Assembly (NCBI RefSeq): GCF_022539315.1
Contig: NC_066313.1
Coordinates: forward strand, 22,853,059-22,917,058
Length of the DNA stretch: 64,000 bases
Direction of reading: 5' to 3'
Origin: Serinus canaria
Lineage: Eukaryota; Chordata; Aves; Passeriformes; Fringillidae
The translations under genes were made by a program, and so were the position numbers. The notes below the pieces were generated by a model that was not told the DNA's origin, made no database searches, and saw nothing but the letters and a program-made list of their open reading frames with translations. The stretch's first letter is position 1. Each line of letters starts with the position of its first letter. Below are positions 12,425-23,026 of the stretch, piece after piece.

Positions 12425-12757
12425 ATTAACCTGTGAAACTTGTTGCCAGAGGATATTATAGAGAAAAACAGATTAGCAAGATTCAGAAAAGGATTAGACC
12501 TTACAAGAATAGCATCTGCAGCTAGGCTTGCTAAAATAAAAACCATATGGGTTATTAGCCTTCCCACTGCAGGGTATAAAATGATGGCAAGTTGGGGTCA
12601 GAAAGCAATGTCTCCCTATTATTTAGCATTGTAAAACGGGCCACACCAGGGGGTTGTTACAAGCCTATCTAAAGCATCCAGCACTGGCAGTGGTTAGGAC
12701 AGAATACTGGACTGGATGAGCCATTATTTTGATACAGACAAGCAATTTCTTATACCA
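12425..12757 (+). repeat. Ancient CR1-type LINE 3' end
   Basis: The plus-strand order is GTGAAACTTGTTGCCAGAGG, then GATTCAGAAAAGGATTAGAC, and then a tail with ACTGGACTGGATGAGCCATT and CAAGCAATTTCTTAT. This matches the 3' end of old amniote CR1/L3-like lineages ('ACTGGACTAGATGGACCATTGGTCTGA...GCAATTCTTATG') better than the bird-specific CR1 tails elsewhere in the window. It is heavily diverged. The 64-codon frame at 12440-12634 lies inside it and is not a gene. Confidence 0.75.
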
Positions 12758-14519
12758 TTCTGCCCTCATTTCCTGGGAGAATTCCACTCCTCAAACTGAT
12801 GTGCACTCCAAGCAATTGAAATTCAAGTGTAAACATGTCATTGCTTGAGCAATTTGTGGGCATACGAAGGTACAGACTAGCAGTTAGACCCCAAATCGAG
12901 GCACCTTGTGGACTAGGAGATTTTTCTATTATAGCTTTGTGATCACCACCTACAGACTTCATGGTTGTCATTAGCTGGTCAGCATCAGTACAGGTGCAAG
13001 CGAAATCCCTCTTGCACAGGCTCTCAGTGTGAAAGCAGTGGAGAAATCTCCTTATTGTAGGAGCCTGTACCTTTGAAGCTGCATAGTTTGCCCACCCACC
13101 CTGTGTGATGCAGCAAAGTGAGGAGAGCAATCAGGATGGATCAGAAGCACAGAATAGCATTTCCTTTTTCCTGCTCTTGCTGAGGTTTTCCCTTTCCGTG
13201 TCTCACTGTGGATAGCTGCAGCACTCTTCCCTGCTGCACAGCAGGTTAGGCAGGAGTGTCTCTCTGTCCTACTGACTCAGACAGGAGAGAAAAAGGTAAG
13301 AAGTGACAGATGTGGTGAAGCAAGAGCAGAAAGTATGCAGGGGCTGTAGGGTAGGTGCCAGGAGGGGACGCAAAGACCAGGACTATGAACAAGTGGCACA
13401 AGAGTGAGAAGCAGAGGGGGAGGTGGCTGGAGGTAGGGTATGCAGCGAAGGAAGCAGAAGGAGTTGCTACAGACACAGAGGGTGCAGGTGGATGACTGCA
13501 TGACCACCCACAAGGACACACGGCAGAGAAGCATAAGCTTACATCCATAGGGTACAGATGGACTGGCAGGCAAACACAAGCAGAAGGGGAAGGTCCAGTG
13601 GGAAGGATGTAAACCACTGTTTATTCACTCTACTTTCTACTCAGAGCCACAGCCAAAAGCAAAGCAAAATGTCAGTGATGACAGAGGTGAAAATGTATGA
13701 TATATAGGTGTGAACAGTGTGCCAAGTGATGCAAAGAAAGTGCATTGGTACAGGGACCTGCATAGAAGTGTGTGCCATTGCTGTTCCATCACTTGGAATT
13801 TGGGCAGCATGGGGTGAGTGCTCCACAACTAGCAGGACTGAAAGAGGCAGACAGGATGTGAATCTCCTCAGGCCCTCTCTCCTTCCAAAGAACAACACAT
13901 TTCAGAATTAAAATGGCATTCAAGACCATCAGACTAGGAACAAAGAAAACGTTGGGTGATGCACTGTTCATATCATCCTAGACATACGTCAGTACACGTG
14001 CAAATTTTAATGGGATAGACTCTGCCTTTCAGATGAATTGGTAACTCCTGAATTTCACTTTCTAATTCTACTCTCAGTCACTTCAATACTTTTGTGAAGA
14101 CCTTAAAGGCCTTTCACTCTTGTCTCCTCTAACACTGGCCATAGCATTTTACAGAAGAGACGATATTTTTGGGACATGTCTAGTACAATAGGGACTGGAC
14201 CCTTGTAGAAATCAATCAGTTTTCTGAAAAACACAGTTAAATGTTTTCCACCTGCACCACCAACATCTCTCAGTCCCTGGCTCGAAGGTCAAGTGTCCAC
14301 TCTGCATCAGATAGCCTGATCTTCAGAGACTGCATTTACTCTTATAAAGGTCAAACTAGTAGCACAGCTATTTCCCCTCAGAATTTTCTGTGATCCTGTG
14401 TTACCTCTGCAAATCCAGAAGTCATCTCTCTCTCTCTTCTGAACTCTGGCCTATCAGGCTTGGCAGTTGTCTCATGACTTATGGGGATGAGCCCCTGAAA
14501 AGTTCCTCTCATTCCTGAA
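12758..14519. other. Non-coding stretch with a purine-rich strand
   Basis: Between about 13.26 and 13.60 kb the plus strand is strongly purine-rich (many AGAAG, GGAGG and AGGGG runs). That opens long minus-strand frames (13246-13617, 13277-13579) whose products are Pro/Ser/Cys/Leu-rich with no domain. Such frames are expected from composition. No dispersed repeat recognised. Confidence 0.5.
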
Positions 14520-14970
14520 AAGGTCGGGCGCACATAAACCCACACACAAACACACGTCCACAGAAGCACACGCAGCTGCCAGGATTCACAGATGCACACA
14601 CAGCTTCCCAGCTCCGCACTGCTGTTTTCAGCAAGGACCACTCAAAGTGTTTAGCCCGACACGCTGTGATGATGATGTAAACGGAAAAAGAAAAGCCCTT
14701 CACCTGTGAAACTAATTAATAGTCAACAAACTTGCTTCAAGGTAGGAGAGCTGGCACTGGAGGAGAGGCTGTCCCGGGGAGCAGGAGCCCGGCACAGCTG
14801 CTAGGTGGCAGCAGCCATTCACCAGCGCAGGGCTGCGGCTCGCCCAGGTGGCTGCCGGCTTCAATTCCCGCAGAATTTGATGCTCGTCAAAGTGAGCCAC
14901 TCTTACAGCTCCCACTACAGCCAAAGCGCTCAAGGCTGCTGCTGTCGCTGCCCGTGACGGGAGCATACAT
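14520..14970. promoter_or_regulatory. CpG-dense block, candidate regulatory element
   Basis: In an otherwise CpG-poor window this stretch holds roughly 20 CpG sites. Examples are GGTCGGGCGCAC, CCCGACACGCTG, CCCGGGG, AGCGCAGGGCTGCGGCTCGC, GCCGGC, CCCGCAG and GCCCGTGACGGG. It has several E-box-like CAGCTG/CAGGTG sites. It is too short and not GC-rich enough throughout to be called a classical CpG island. An enhancer, a minor promoter for a non-coding RNA, or a decayed GC-rich insertion are all possible. Frames of 143 (-) and 100 (+) codons across it follow from the GC content. Direction and target are unknown. Confidence 0.4.
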
Positions 14971-15400
14971 AAACATGAAAAGAAAGCCATCCTGGCTTTT
15001 AAGGCACACCACAATTGGGGTTGCAGCTTTTTAAGGGGATGTAGCTGAACAGACACCTTGTGATGATGCTGATGAAATCTCGCCTTTTCAGTAGGCAGGG
15101 AGGCTGTGTCCTCCTCCACAGCTATTTCAGGCCCCTTTATCACCCCCTATCAAGGCAAATACTTATCTTCCAAGGGCTTTTCAAACACCACCTAATTAGT
15201 CTCCCCAAACCCATAAGCAAAGCTGGGAAGCCAGGGCCTTGTGTTCTGTGTAGCAAATGAGACAGAGACTCTGTGAAGGGCTCCAATTTAAAAGCAACCT
15301 TCACTGCAGCACGTGGGAAGTGCTGCAGCAGATTTAGGGGCACTTTTAAGGATGCCAGTTGAATATTATATCCTCGTTATTCATATAATTAATACTGCAA
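14971..15400. promoter_or_regulatory. Candidate conserved non-coding block next to the CpG-dense segment
   Basis: Dense homeodomain-type cores (CTAATTAG, ATAATTAATA) and an E-box (CACGTG) sit close together, directly beside the CpG-dense block. There are no repeats, and no frame longer than about 65 codons. This is a weak, motif-only argument. It would need alignment with other birds or reptiles. Confidence 0.25.
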
Positions 15401-18400
15401 CTACTACTGAATTCCATGCGTTATTTATAGAAGCATTATATTCCAGTTATTTTCTGCAGCTCTTGTCTCTTTGACATGCAATAGATTTTCTTATGGAGTG
15501 TAGACCTGCATCACCAAGGATCCATGGGAAAGGCAGACTTTCAATAGGATATGGTTAAATATTCTGGGCCATTTAACAATGAGGTGCTGTTGAACACAGC
15601 TTGAAAATTGAAGGACAGAGATTCAAACTACTCCATGTCAGACAGCCTCCACAATAACCATTTACTTGCTGCAAGCTACAATAACCAGCAGTTACATAGA
15701 AGTCTTGACCCTTCATGACTATTTCTGGCATGAAGAGCAGGGAAGCAGTAAAGAATATTGACATGAAAATCAAGTAATTAGGCTTCAGGGTTAAGATCAC
15801 TCACAACTGACTGGAGGTGTATCAATTCTCCCTCAGTGAAACTGGTTTGGGCAGATATTACGTTGAGTTGGCTTAGTTCATGCTTGGGAAGTTTTCTTTG
15901 CACTATAATAAGAAAAGGAGTGGGTTTTCAGGAAGAAATACTATTCTTTTTTTTCTCTGCAGGTAGGGAAAAACCACTCTTGGCCTCTGCAGGGAATTCA
16001 GCAAGCTCAGTATGAAGGTAGTGTAAGTGTTGTTTGTGTCTGCTCCACTTAACAAGAATGGCCATAGTTGCTCTGGGCTTCTATGTCTTCAAATAACCAT
16101 ACACAGTGAAAACAGGAAGGTTAGGTGCTGTCCTTCCTGGGTCCAGGAGCACAAAATGTTCCCAGAGATATTCACTTTAGCACTTTGATGTAGGGAGAAA
16201 ACTGGACCAAAACCATGCCTTCTATTTCTAAAGAAAACCAGAGTGTAAAGACTAAAATGAAGCTCTAGGCCCTTCTTACCCCCAGTTTTTAACAGTTAGT
16301 TCCTTCTCCCCAAGTTCTGCACTACCCAGCTAGCACCTTCAAAACCCAACTTCCCACAGAGGGGACTAACCTGACAACCTAAGAAGTGTGGGTGGAAGTT
16401 TGTCTGTGCCATGTGGCCTGTCCCCTGGCTCTCTTCTGTTTCACAGGATAGGACACAAAGACTCCTCTCCTGATTGTTTGCTTTAATCACTACACAAGTG
16501 GAAACTGCCCCTGCCACTTCAAAAGCCCTGCAGAGAAAGGACTTTTAAAGAAAAGACAATTTACTTCAGGAAAGTGTTACACTACAACAGAGGAAAACAC
16601 TTCCCAAGCTGTAAGACAGGAGTGAGCTTTAAGACCCTCTTTTCCTTGTTGCTAACCAAGGCAGATCCTTCATGCACTTTTTTGGATGAATGATATTTTG
16701 GGCTTCTTAACTTCCCCTCATACAACACACAGTAAAACCTGTATGGGACTTCAGGCTAACAGAGGATCAGGGCAGGACAGAACATTCATTCACAGACATT
16801 TGAGTTTTGCAGAGAAAATTCCCTTGCAAAAATCATCAGTTTGCTCCTTTGCAGTGGTGGAAATCACTCCCTGTCCCCATGTTCATTAAAGATATTGTGA
16901 GGTGCTATTTTTGAGGACTGGCTGCATGTCGATCCTGACTCACTGCCTCCACAGAAGCTGCTCACTTTGTTTTACTCTACTCACTGTCCTTCTGCTACAG
17001 GATAAACTTAATATTCATTTAATGTGCCTGATCCTTTGTGCATCTGTTCTAGGCAAACAAAGCTCTTTGGTCCCCACCTCCCCTCAAACTTTTCCCAAAA
17101 CCAACATGCTGGGGTTTGCTGCCAACTCAAACATAGATGCCAGGTCGATGAGTTATGAAAATGGCTAACACTGCAATGTGAAGGAATATTCCTCCACTTA
17201 ACTCCTGCCTAGTTAGCTAAATAGCACTTGATCCATGTAAATAGAGTTGCTGTCTCTTCCTAAGATCCACAGTTAGTTCCTAGTGAGCCTGCTGGTTAAT
17301 TTTCTCCACCCAGTCTGGACTGTTTAATTTATAAATTACATTAAATAAAATGAAAATCCTGTTGGGGCTACTAATATATCATTCATTAAATATTATGTAA
17401 AACAGCAGAGATACACATTTTCTGTTAAGCCCAGACACGTTACTAACTCCCTGTAGAGATCATGTGTGATATCTCTGGATGCAGGCATGCTGCCTACATT
17501 CCCCCTGAGGAAAACTCATCCGTCCTCCCACCATCTGTCGGCATGCTGGGGTTTCTCTGTCACACCTAGGCAGCCAGCTCTGGGCTGTGGATTCTGCTCT
17601 GTGCCTCTGACACTCGGTGTTAAATGGGCCTTGGTGCCCTCCCTGACACACTGCAGAGGAGCTTGCACCCCCCCAAACTCTAAGTTTCAGACTTCATGCC
17701 ACAGGCTTGACACAAAGTCCCTGGAGCATCATTAAGACCACACTCTGAGCAGATTAGAGATGCATCCGCATTTGTCCTTCCCTGTGTTCCCCTGAAGGGT
17801 AAGTGCCATGAAAAGCCAGAAACTTTACAAAGTGCAGCAGAGCTCATCTCCATCTATTCCAAGTAACCTCTCCATCCAGTCAAACAACTCAGCTGTCACA
17901 AAGGAACAAATGGAGCCATGCATGACCAACGAGGAGCACAGAAATAAAAGCACCTAAACTTCGGGCAGGAAGTTTCTGTTGTTATTTCTGAAGTGTGTTT
18001 AGCAGGGAGACATAGTGTACATTTAGCATAAGTCCCCGGGACCCTAATGAGCTCCTAATGTACCCTATACTTCAAGGGTTTTCCAAAGAGACCAGTAACT
18101 TAGCAACAGTAGCAAATCCTTGACAGACATAATCAGTATTTGTGCTGCAGCTTTAGGCTTCCCCTCTTCTCTCCCACTAAATGGAAGGTGGTTTTGTCTG
18201 GGATTTCTTCTTCACTTTGTCATTGTTCTTTTACTTCTTAGGGGTTTCTTCCATGTATTTTTCCTCTGTCCTTCTGTTCAGTAAAGCAAAGACCCACCAT
18301 CAGCAGTTTGCAGGGAGTAGAGTTCTTGGAGCCTGGAGCTACCAAGATTCTCCCATGAAGAATTCTGTTGCACTGGGGAGTGCAGGGGTGGCTCTGGGAA

Positions 18401-19230
18401 TGCCACAGGCAAACCAGGGCTGGTGAAAGCAGTGATTTTCACATGATAGCAAACTAGACAGTCACTAGGGCCAGCAGTGGATCCTCAGGGACACCAGCTA
18501 GAAGGTGATGAGCAATGACAGTTCTTTGCTGTATTCGTGGCTCTCAGCCAGGGGAAACTGAATCACCAAACTCCAAAGACATTTGCTTAAAAGTACAAAG
18601 CAAATATTGACCGCCAACTGCTTTTTGAGGGCATATGAGGCAGTAGGCTCCAGAGGAATCCTGAGGCAGGCTCTGCACTCTTCCCCAGTGGCTGCCATTT
18701 GGTGCCAATCATGTACAAAATTTTGTCTTCCCTACCCACATCTCCTGCCTATGTCTCCTGCCTTTTTACTGATTGCTGGAATAGCACTGGTTTTGAAAGG
18801 AGGCTGCTTTACATCTCAAGCAAAGAACATGAAAAACTGATTCACGTTCACAAGAAATTTGTGTACATCAGAACATCAGTCTCTCAGGTGTTTAGGAGGA
18901 CAACCCATTTTAGTCACACTGATAAATCTCCATAATGCTAACCTGAAAAATGTGCAAAAGTGAAATGAGTTGTCCAGTATCACAGAAGGCCTGAGAGCAG
19001 AAGATAATCTATTTTGAAATAATTTCTATAAACCTTGTTAACATTCTGTAAAAATACACAAGATGAACAACCAGATTTAAGCTAAAAATCATCAAACAGC
19101 TGTTTTGGACCTTGATTAATACAGTTGCAGCAACCAAAGGGACAAAACAACCAGTTCTGTAGGTCCAAGTTTAACTGGAATTTTACAGACACAGCATATC
19201 AATGTTTTGTTTTTTTTTTCTCCTCAATGA
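15401..19230. other. Non-coding stretch, no supported gene
   Basis: Short frames only. Notable small sites are a near-perfect 20-bp palindrome at 17178-17197 centred on GGAATATTCC, an AT palindrome TAATTTATAAATTA at 17325-17338, and a possible MIR core near 18.95 kb listed separately. A T10 run is at about 19210. Confidence 0.5.
18950..19010 (-). repeat. Possible MIR core fragment
   Basis: GAAATGAGTTGTCCAGTATC, then ACAGAAGGCCTGAGAGCAGAAG, resembles the antisense MIR core 'AAGTGACTTGCCCAAGGTCACACAGC...GTGGCAGAGC'. Only about 60 bases match and the flanks do not extend it, so the call is tentative. Confidence 0.4.
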
Positions 19231-19284
19231 AAGAATTAAAGGTTGATAGTGGAATAAAAGAATTAAAGGTTGATAGTGGAATAA
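19231..19284. repeat. Perfect 27-bp tandem duplication
   Basis: A 27-bp unit beginning AAGAATTAAAGG and ending GTGGAATAA occurs twice in direct succession with no mismatch. The lack of mismatches suggests a recent duplication by slippage or end-joining. It is not part of a dispersed repeat that I recognise. Confidence 0.97.
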
Positions 19285-20209
19285 AAATGCATTTAACAAG
19301 GACTTCTTGATCCAGCAGGGGTCTTTGAAATGTTTAAGAATGGTCAACTCAGTCTAGGAAAGCCTGATATATGAAAAGGTAGTATCATACCCACATCACT
19401 TGCATTTATAGCAAGAGAAATGGACTAGGCTTATACATTCACCTTATGAATTTTAGAGAACTCAGAGGAATAAGCAAAATTTCAACCACTTAGAGCCAAC
19501 CAATCTTATTTGCAAAATATCAACAGACTGAGCATGGAAAATGAATGAAGAAATATTTGGCAGGAGGAGGAAAAGACTTTCTTTAAGGTGGCTGTCCAGG
19601 CAGTAAATTGGAAGAATATTTTGGGCTAACTCAGCTGAAAAACTCCTGAAAAAAACCCCAAAAATTCCTCTACATGCAAAGCATGCTCACCACGATGCAG
19701 CAAAGCACCCACCCAACAGTCCACAACCACAAATGTCCCCAGCACAGAGATCTGAAACTCAGCACAGTGTGGACAAACCAGTGGGCTGCAGCTCTCAGCT
19801 GATGGGATCTCCTGCACTGCGCTGTACAAACCCACCCCAACACCACGAAGCAACAAGACAGGTCCAAAGCAAGATATAAAAGGATTAAATCTGCGTTCTA
19901 AGTCATTATTTCAATGACTCCAAACTGTCATCACAAACTCATAGACAAAGGAGGGGTAGAAATACTTGACCTCTGTGAGAAACCTACTGGAACTGCGGGA
20001 AACTACCACAGTGGTTTGTCCCTCCTTGGTTTTTATGACACATATGGCAAGGCAAGGCAAGTGCCAGACCCACCCACTTTGAAACTTTGGCCTACAGCAT
20101 CGGGCAGTTAGGTCTCCATGAAGCATGAGAGAATCATTAACAGCGTCACTTTCTCTCACAGTCAACCTGGCTTTACCCAACCAGAAATGTCTGCAGGAAA
20201 AATCTGAAA

Positions 20210-20225
20210 ATCCCATTAATGGGAT
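20210..20225. repeat. Perfect 16-bp palindrome
   Basis: ATCCCATTAATGGGAT is identical to its reverse complement. The central ATTAAT carries overlapping homeodomain cores, and the symmetry would allow dimer binding. Function is not shown by the sequence. Confidence 0.9.
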
Positions 20226-20557
20226 AATGATGCTTACCTCCTGTACAGAGTGCTTGGAGATTCATGGCATGGAAAATTCTCTTAGAGGTAGGTATTTATT
20301 AAATCCTTCTAGTTTCTCGTATCGAGGATCCATACTACAGCCCTACGCTTGGACATAATTCCCACTATCATCAGAGTAAACAAGTTTATGCCACATGGTT
20401 TAAAATCTGTGGCTGTCACATCTACCCTGCAGACCAGATGTAGGTCTCCTCAATAGTCTGTGCCTGCACCTTAACGAGCAATGATCTTTTCTCTCCTGCC
20501 TTTCAAAATGTGTCACCTCACATTACGGGATGAGACACACAAGCAGCCGTTCTGAGG

Positions 20558-20622
20558 TGAAATCCAGGCCCCCCTGAAGTCAATGGCTATGTCTTTCTGA
20601 TGTAAATAGGGACAGGATTTCA
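20558..20622. repeat. Short inverted-repeat element, probably an ancient amniote repeat
   Basis: TGAAATCCAGGCCC at 20558-20571 and GGGACAGGATTTCA at 20609-20622 are inverted copies (12 of 14 pair). Between them lies CTGAAGTCAATGG. The order 'GAAATCC-GGC...CTGAAGTCAATGG...GG-CAGGATTTC' recalls a palindromic sequence that I remember recurring in turtle, crocodile and bird genomes. It may be a decayed non-autonomous DNA element. I cannot name the family. Confidence 0.5.
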
Positions 20623-22429
20623 TTTTCTGCCTGAAATTCCCTTTGATACAAAAAAGCACAGTTTGGCTTGGCTTTTTTATGTCTGACTTTAAGAGCTGAA
20701 GGAGTCCTGAAGCTAAGTGATGAAACAGTGCTAAGAAGTTGTGGGGCTGTTGTCACCTGGGACCAGCTGCCCCAATTCTAGTAACCAGATAATCTGCTTA
20801 TTTGACATTTCTGGGGTCTCTGTACAGTCTCTCCTGATAGATCTCTTCTACCTTCTTGAATAAAGCTCAGTAAAACTTTTGACCTTTTGCAGCCTTTTGA
20901 GTTTCATTGTGTTTTTAAAAAGGAAAGCAAAGCATGGAAAAACATCTGCTGAAGAAAAAATTCTCTCATTTGGATAACACACGCTCATTTAGTATAAAGA
21001 AAACAGGCTCAGAGAGGCTCACACCTATGATTTCCAATTCACAATAGAGTGCTGTAAAAATTACTTCATTCCTAAATTTTCAGGGCACCTTCCAAGGAGG
21101 ACACTAAACTAGAAAGAACCATCAGGGATCAGCTGGCAAATCATTATCTCATCTAGAAACTGAAGTTTCTTGTCCAGTTTCTATCAAAAGTGACAATGAA
21201 TTCAGAAGGTTTTGCCCTAGACCCTTCACAAAGCCTGCTGTGCGGCTCAGCATAAGTTTCAGTCACTAATCAGGAGTCATACAAGCCCACAATATTGAAA
21301 GGAAAGCTGAAATCACAACAGAAAAGCCAGGGAAGAACCGGTGAGGGGAGGTGGGGGAGGCAGAGCTGTAGGAGTAGGATGTGCCGCAGGGTGGGTGTCA
21401 AGGTGTGTTCAGCAGAGCTGTGTATGTGTGCAACCTGCACTGTGCTTGCCTTCAGTCTGCCGTAGCTGTCGAGCTGTCTCTCACTTTTTACGAGCACTAG
21501 AACTCACTAAGCCCAGGGAGATAAAAGTGGTGAATTAAAAAGCAGTTCTCTTTGTTTGGTTTTAAGGCAGGGTATAAAACACAGGTCTTGCTGGAACTTC
21601 ATGCCTCTTGCTGCTTGGGAGGCAGCCACATTAGTCTCAGTGCCTTTCTGATATCTGCCATCAAACTAATTACCTGCCTAACGGGAACTGAAATAGATTT
21701 CCATTCTCGTGATGTGTAGGAAGACGAGGAAGTGTGTGCAGCATGCAGGAGGGTGTGGGAACTACATCAGATGGGAGAGTCCTACAAAAGGGGCCTAAAT
21801 GTAAGACCCTTTAGGGGCAGAATGAGAGGCCTAAACCCAAAATAGACACCTGATAATTCTGCTGGTTTGGAAGCAGTTAAAGACCCAAGAGTAAGATGTG
21901 AAGTTCTGCTTGAGTTCTCAAGTATCAAGCTGCCTGAATCCAAGAATTTGTTCAAGGACTATCTTTAGCATTAATCCTGTAGTTAGATACATGACTGAAA
22001 AATTCCTTAGATGCTAATGCTCTTACACAAGGATACTTCTGGAAACAGGAGTTATATCAATAAAGTGGATCATTATTGCAATTAATTTCACTGAAATACA
22101 ATTGAAACAGAATGTAACATCAAATCCCCATCTGCTCACCACAAAAAGATAAGACAGTCCTAAAGAACCCCTAAAAATAAATACCTGCTTATAGGCTGAG
22201 GCAGATTTTATTACAAAGAGTGTGAAGAGGAGGTGTGGGAAAAAAGAGAGTAGAACATACTCTTGAAACGCCATGAGCTTCTCTCTCCATCCCAGCTGGT
22301 TTGCCAAAGCATATTCTTGAGATGAGGACTATTTTCTTTTTTTTTTTTTTTACTTCAGGATTAAGTGGAACAAGTACCTTTGCTCACATGTGCCTTTGCC
22401 CACATTGGTTAATTAGAAATACCCTCTAC

Positions 22430-22990
22430 GTAGATGTATCTTTTTCCAGTCCCTTGCTTCCTAGCAAATAAAAAATCTATTTTGGCTTCCTAGCACTGAC
22501 CCGTTAATTGAACTAATATGGGTTTTGTTGCTGTTCTTTGTTTTTAAATAAGCAATTTTGTACTTGCAAATTTTAATTTCCCACATGGCAAAACACTTCT
22601 GAATATTGCCAAATCCCAGGCACTACGGCTAGAGAAAATATATCTCTGCTTTCCCACACCCAATTAAAGAAAAAAAAAAAAAATGTTTTCATCAAGCATC
22701 CCTGCTGACCAGCCCTTTGCTGTGTGTGACATTCTGTTGGTTTCACGTGAGAGATCAGATTGATGTGCTATGCTCAGCCTCTCATTAATTTCATTATTAA
22801 AGTTATAGCGACCTGAGATTATGAACCTGTTACCTGCATAAAGCCCAGGTAATTTCCCTCTTTCTCTCTCTCTCCCCCTCCCCCCAAAAATAGAGAAAAA
22901 TCTTATTATTTGTACATGGGCTATTTTATAGTAGCTTGGCAGAATTCTGGGAGAAAATTCCTTTATTGACATAGTATTGGGTGGGGGATT
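22430..22990. promoter_or_regulatory. Candidate regulatory block rich in homeodomain cores
   Basis: There is a high density of TAAT/ATTA cores: GGTTAATTAG, CGTTAATTGAACTAAT, CTCATTAATTTCATTATTAAAG. It also has a CAGGTAA site and a pure pyrimidine tract of 33 bases at 22853-22885. The segment has no dispersed repeat and no useful frame. An A15 run is at about 22670. This arrangement is common in developmental enhancers but is not proof. Confidence 0.3.
22853..22885. repeat. 33-base pure pyrimidine tract
   Basis: An uninterrupted C/T run with a central (TC)n and a terminal CCCCTCCCCCC. It could form triplex (H-DNA) structure or bind polypyrimidine-binding proteins. Length variation is likely. 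Confidence 0.9.
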
Positions 22991-23005
22991 TTTGACAGTG
23001 TATTA

Positions 23006-23026
23006 TCTGCACCATCATGGTGCAGA
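23006..23026. repeat. 21-bp palindrome with one central base
   Basis: TCTGCACCAT, a single C, then ATGGTGCAGA. The arms are perfect 10-bp inverted copies. It lies at the edge of the homeodomain-rich block. A long single-base-spaced palindrome could be a dimeric binding site or a template-switch scar. Confidence 0.92.

Larger units (their letters stand above)
19285..22652. other. Non-coding stretch, no supported gene
   Basis: Frames reach at most about 101 codons (19911-20216, -). Listed separately are the palindrome at 20.21 kb and the inverted-repeat element at 20.56 kb. The part around 21.60-21.72 kb has CAAACTAATTACCTG and low repeat content, and could be conserved non-coding DNA. A T15 run lies at about 22338-22352. 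Confidence 0.5.

Noticed and set aside
12440..12634. 64-codon plus-strand frame
   Set aside because: Translated from an ancient CR1-type LINE end; not an independent gene.
14712..15143. 143-codon minus-strand frame across the CpG-dense block
   Set aside because: GC-rich sequence lacks stops by composition. The product is Ala/Leu/Ser-rich with no domain, and a 100-codon frame runs on the other strand over the same bases.
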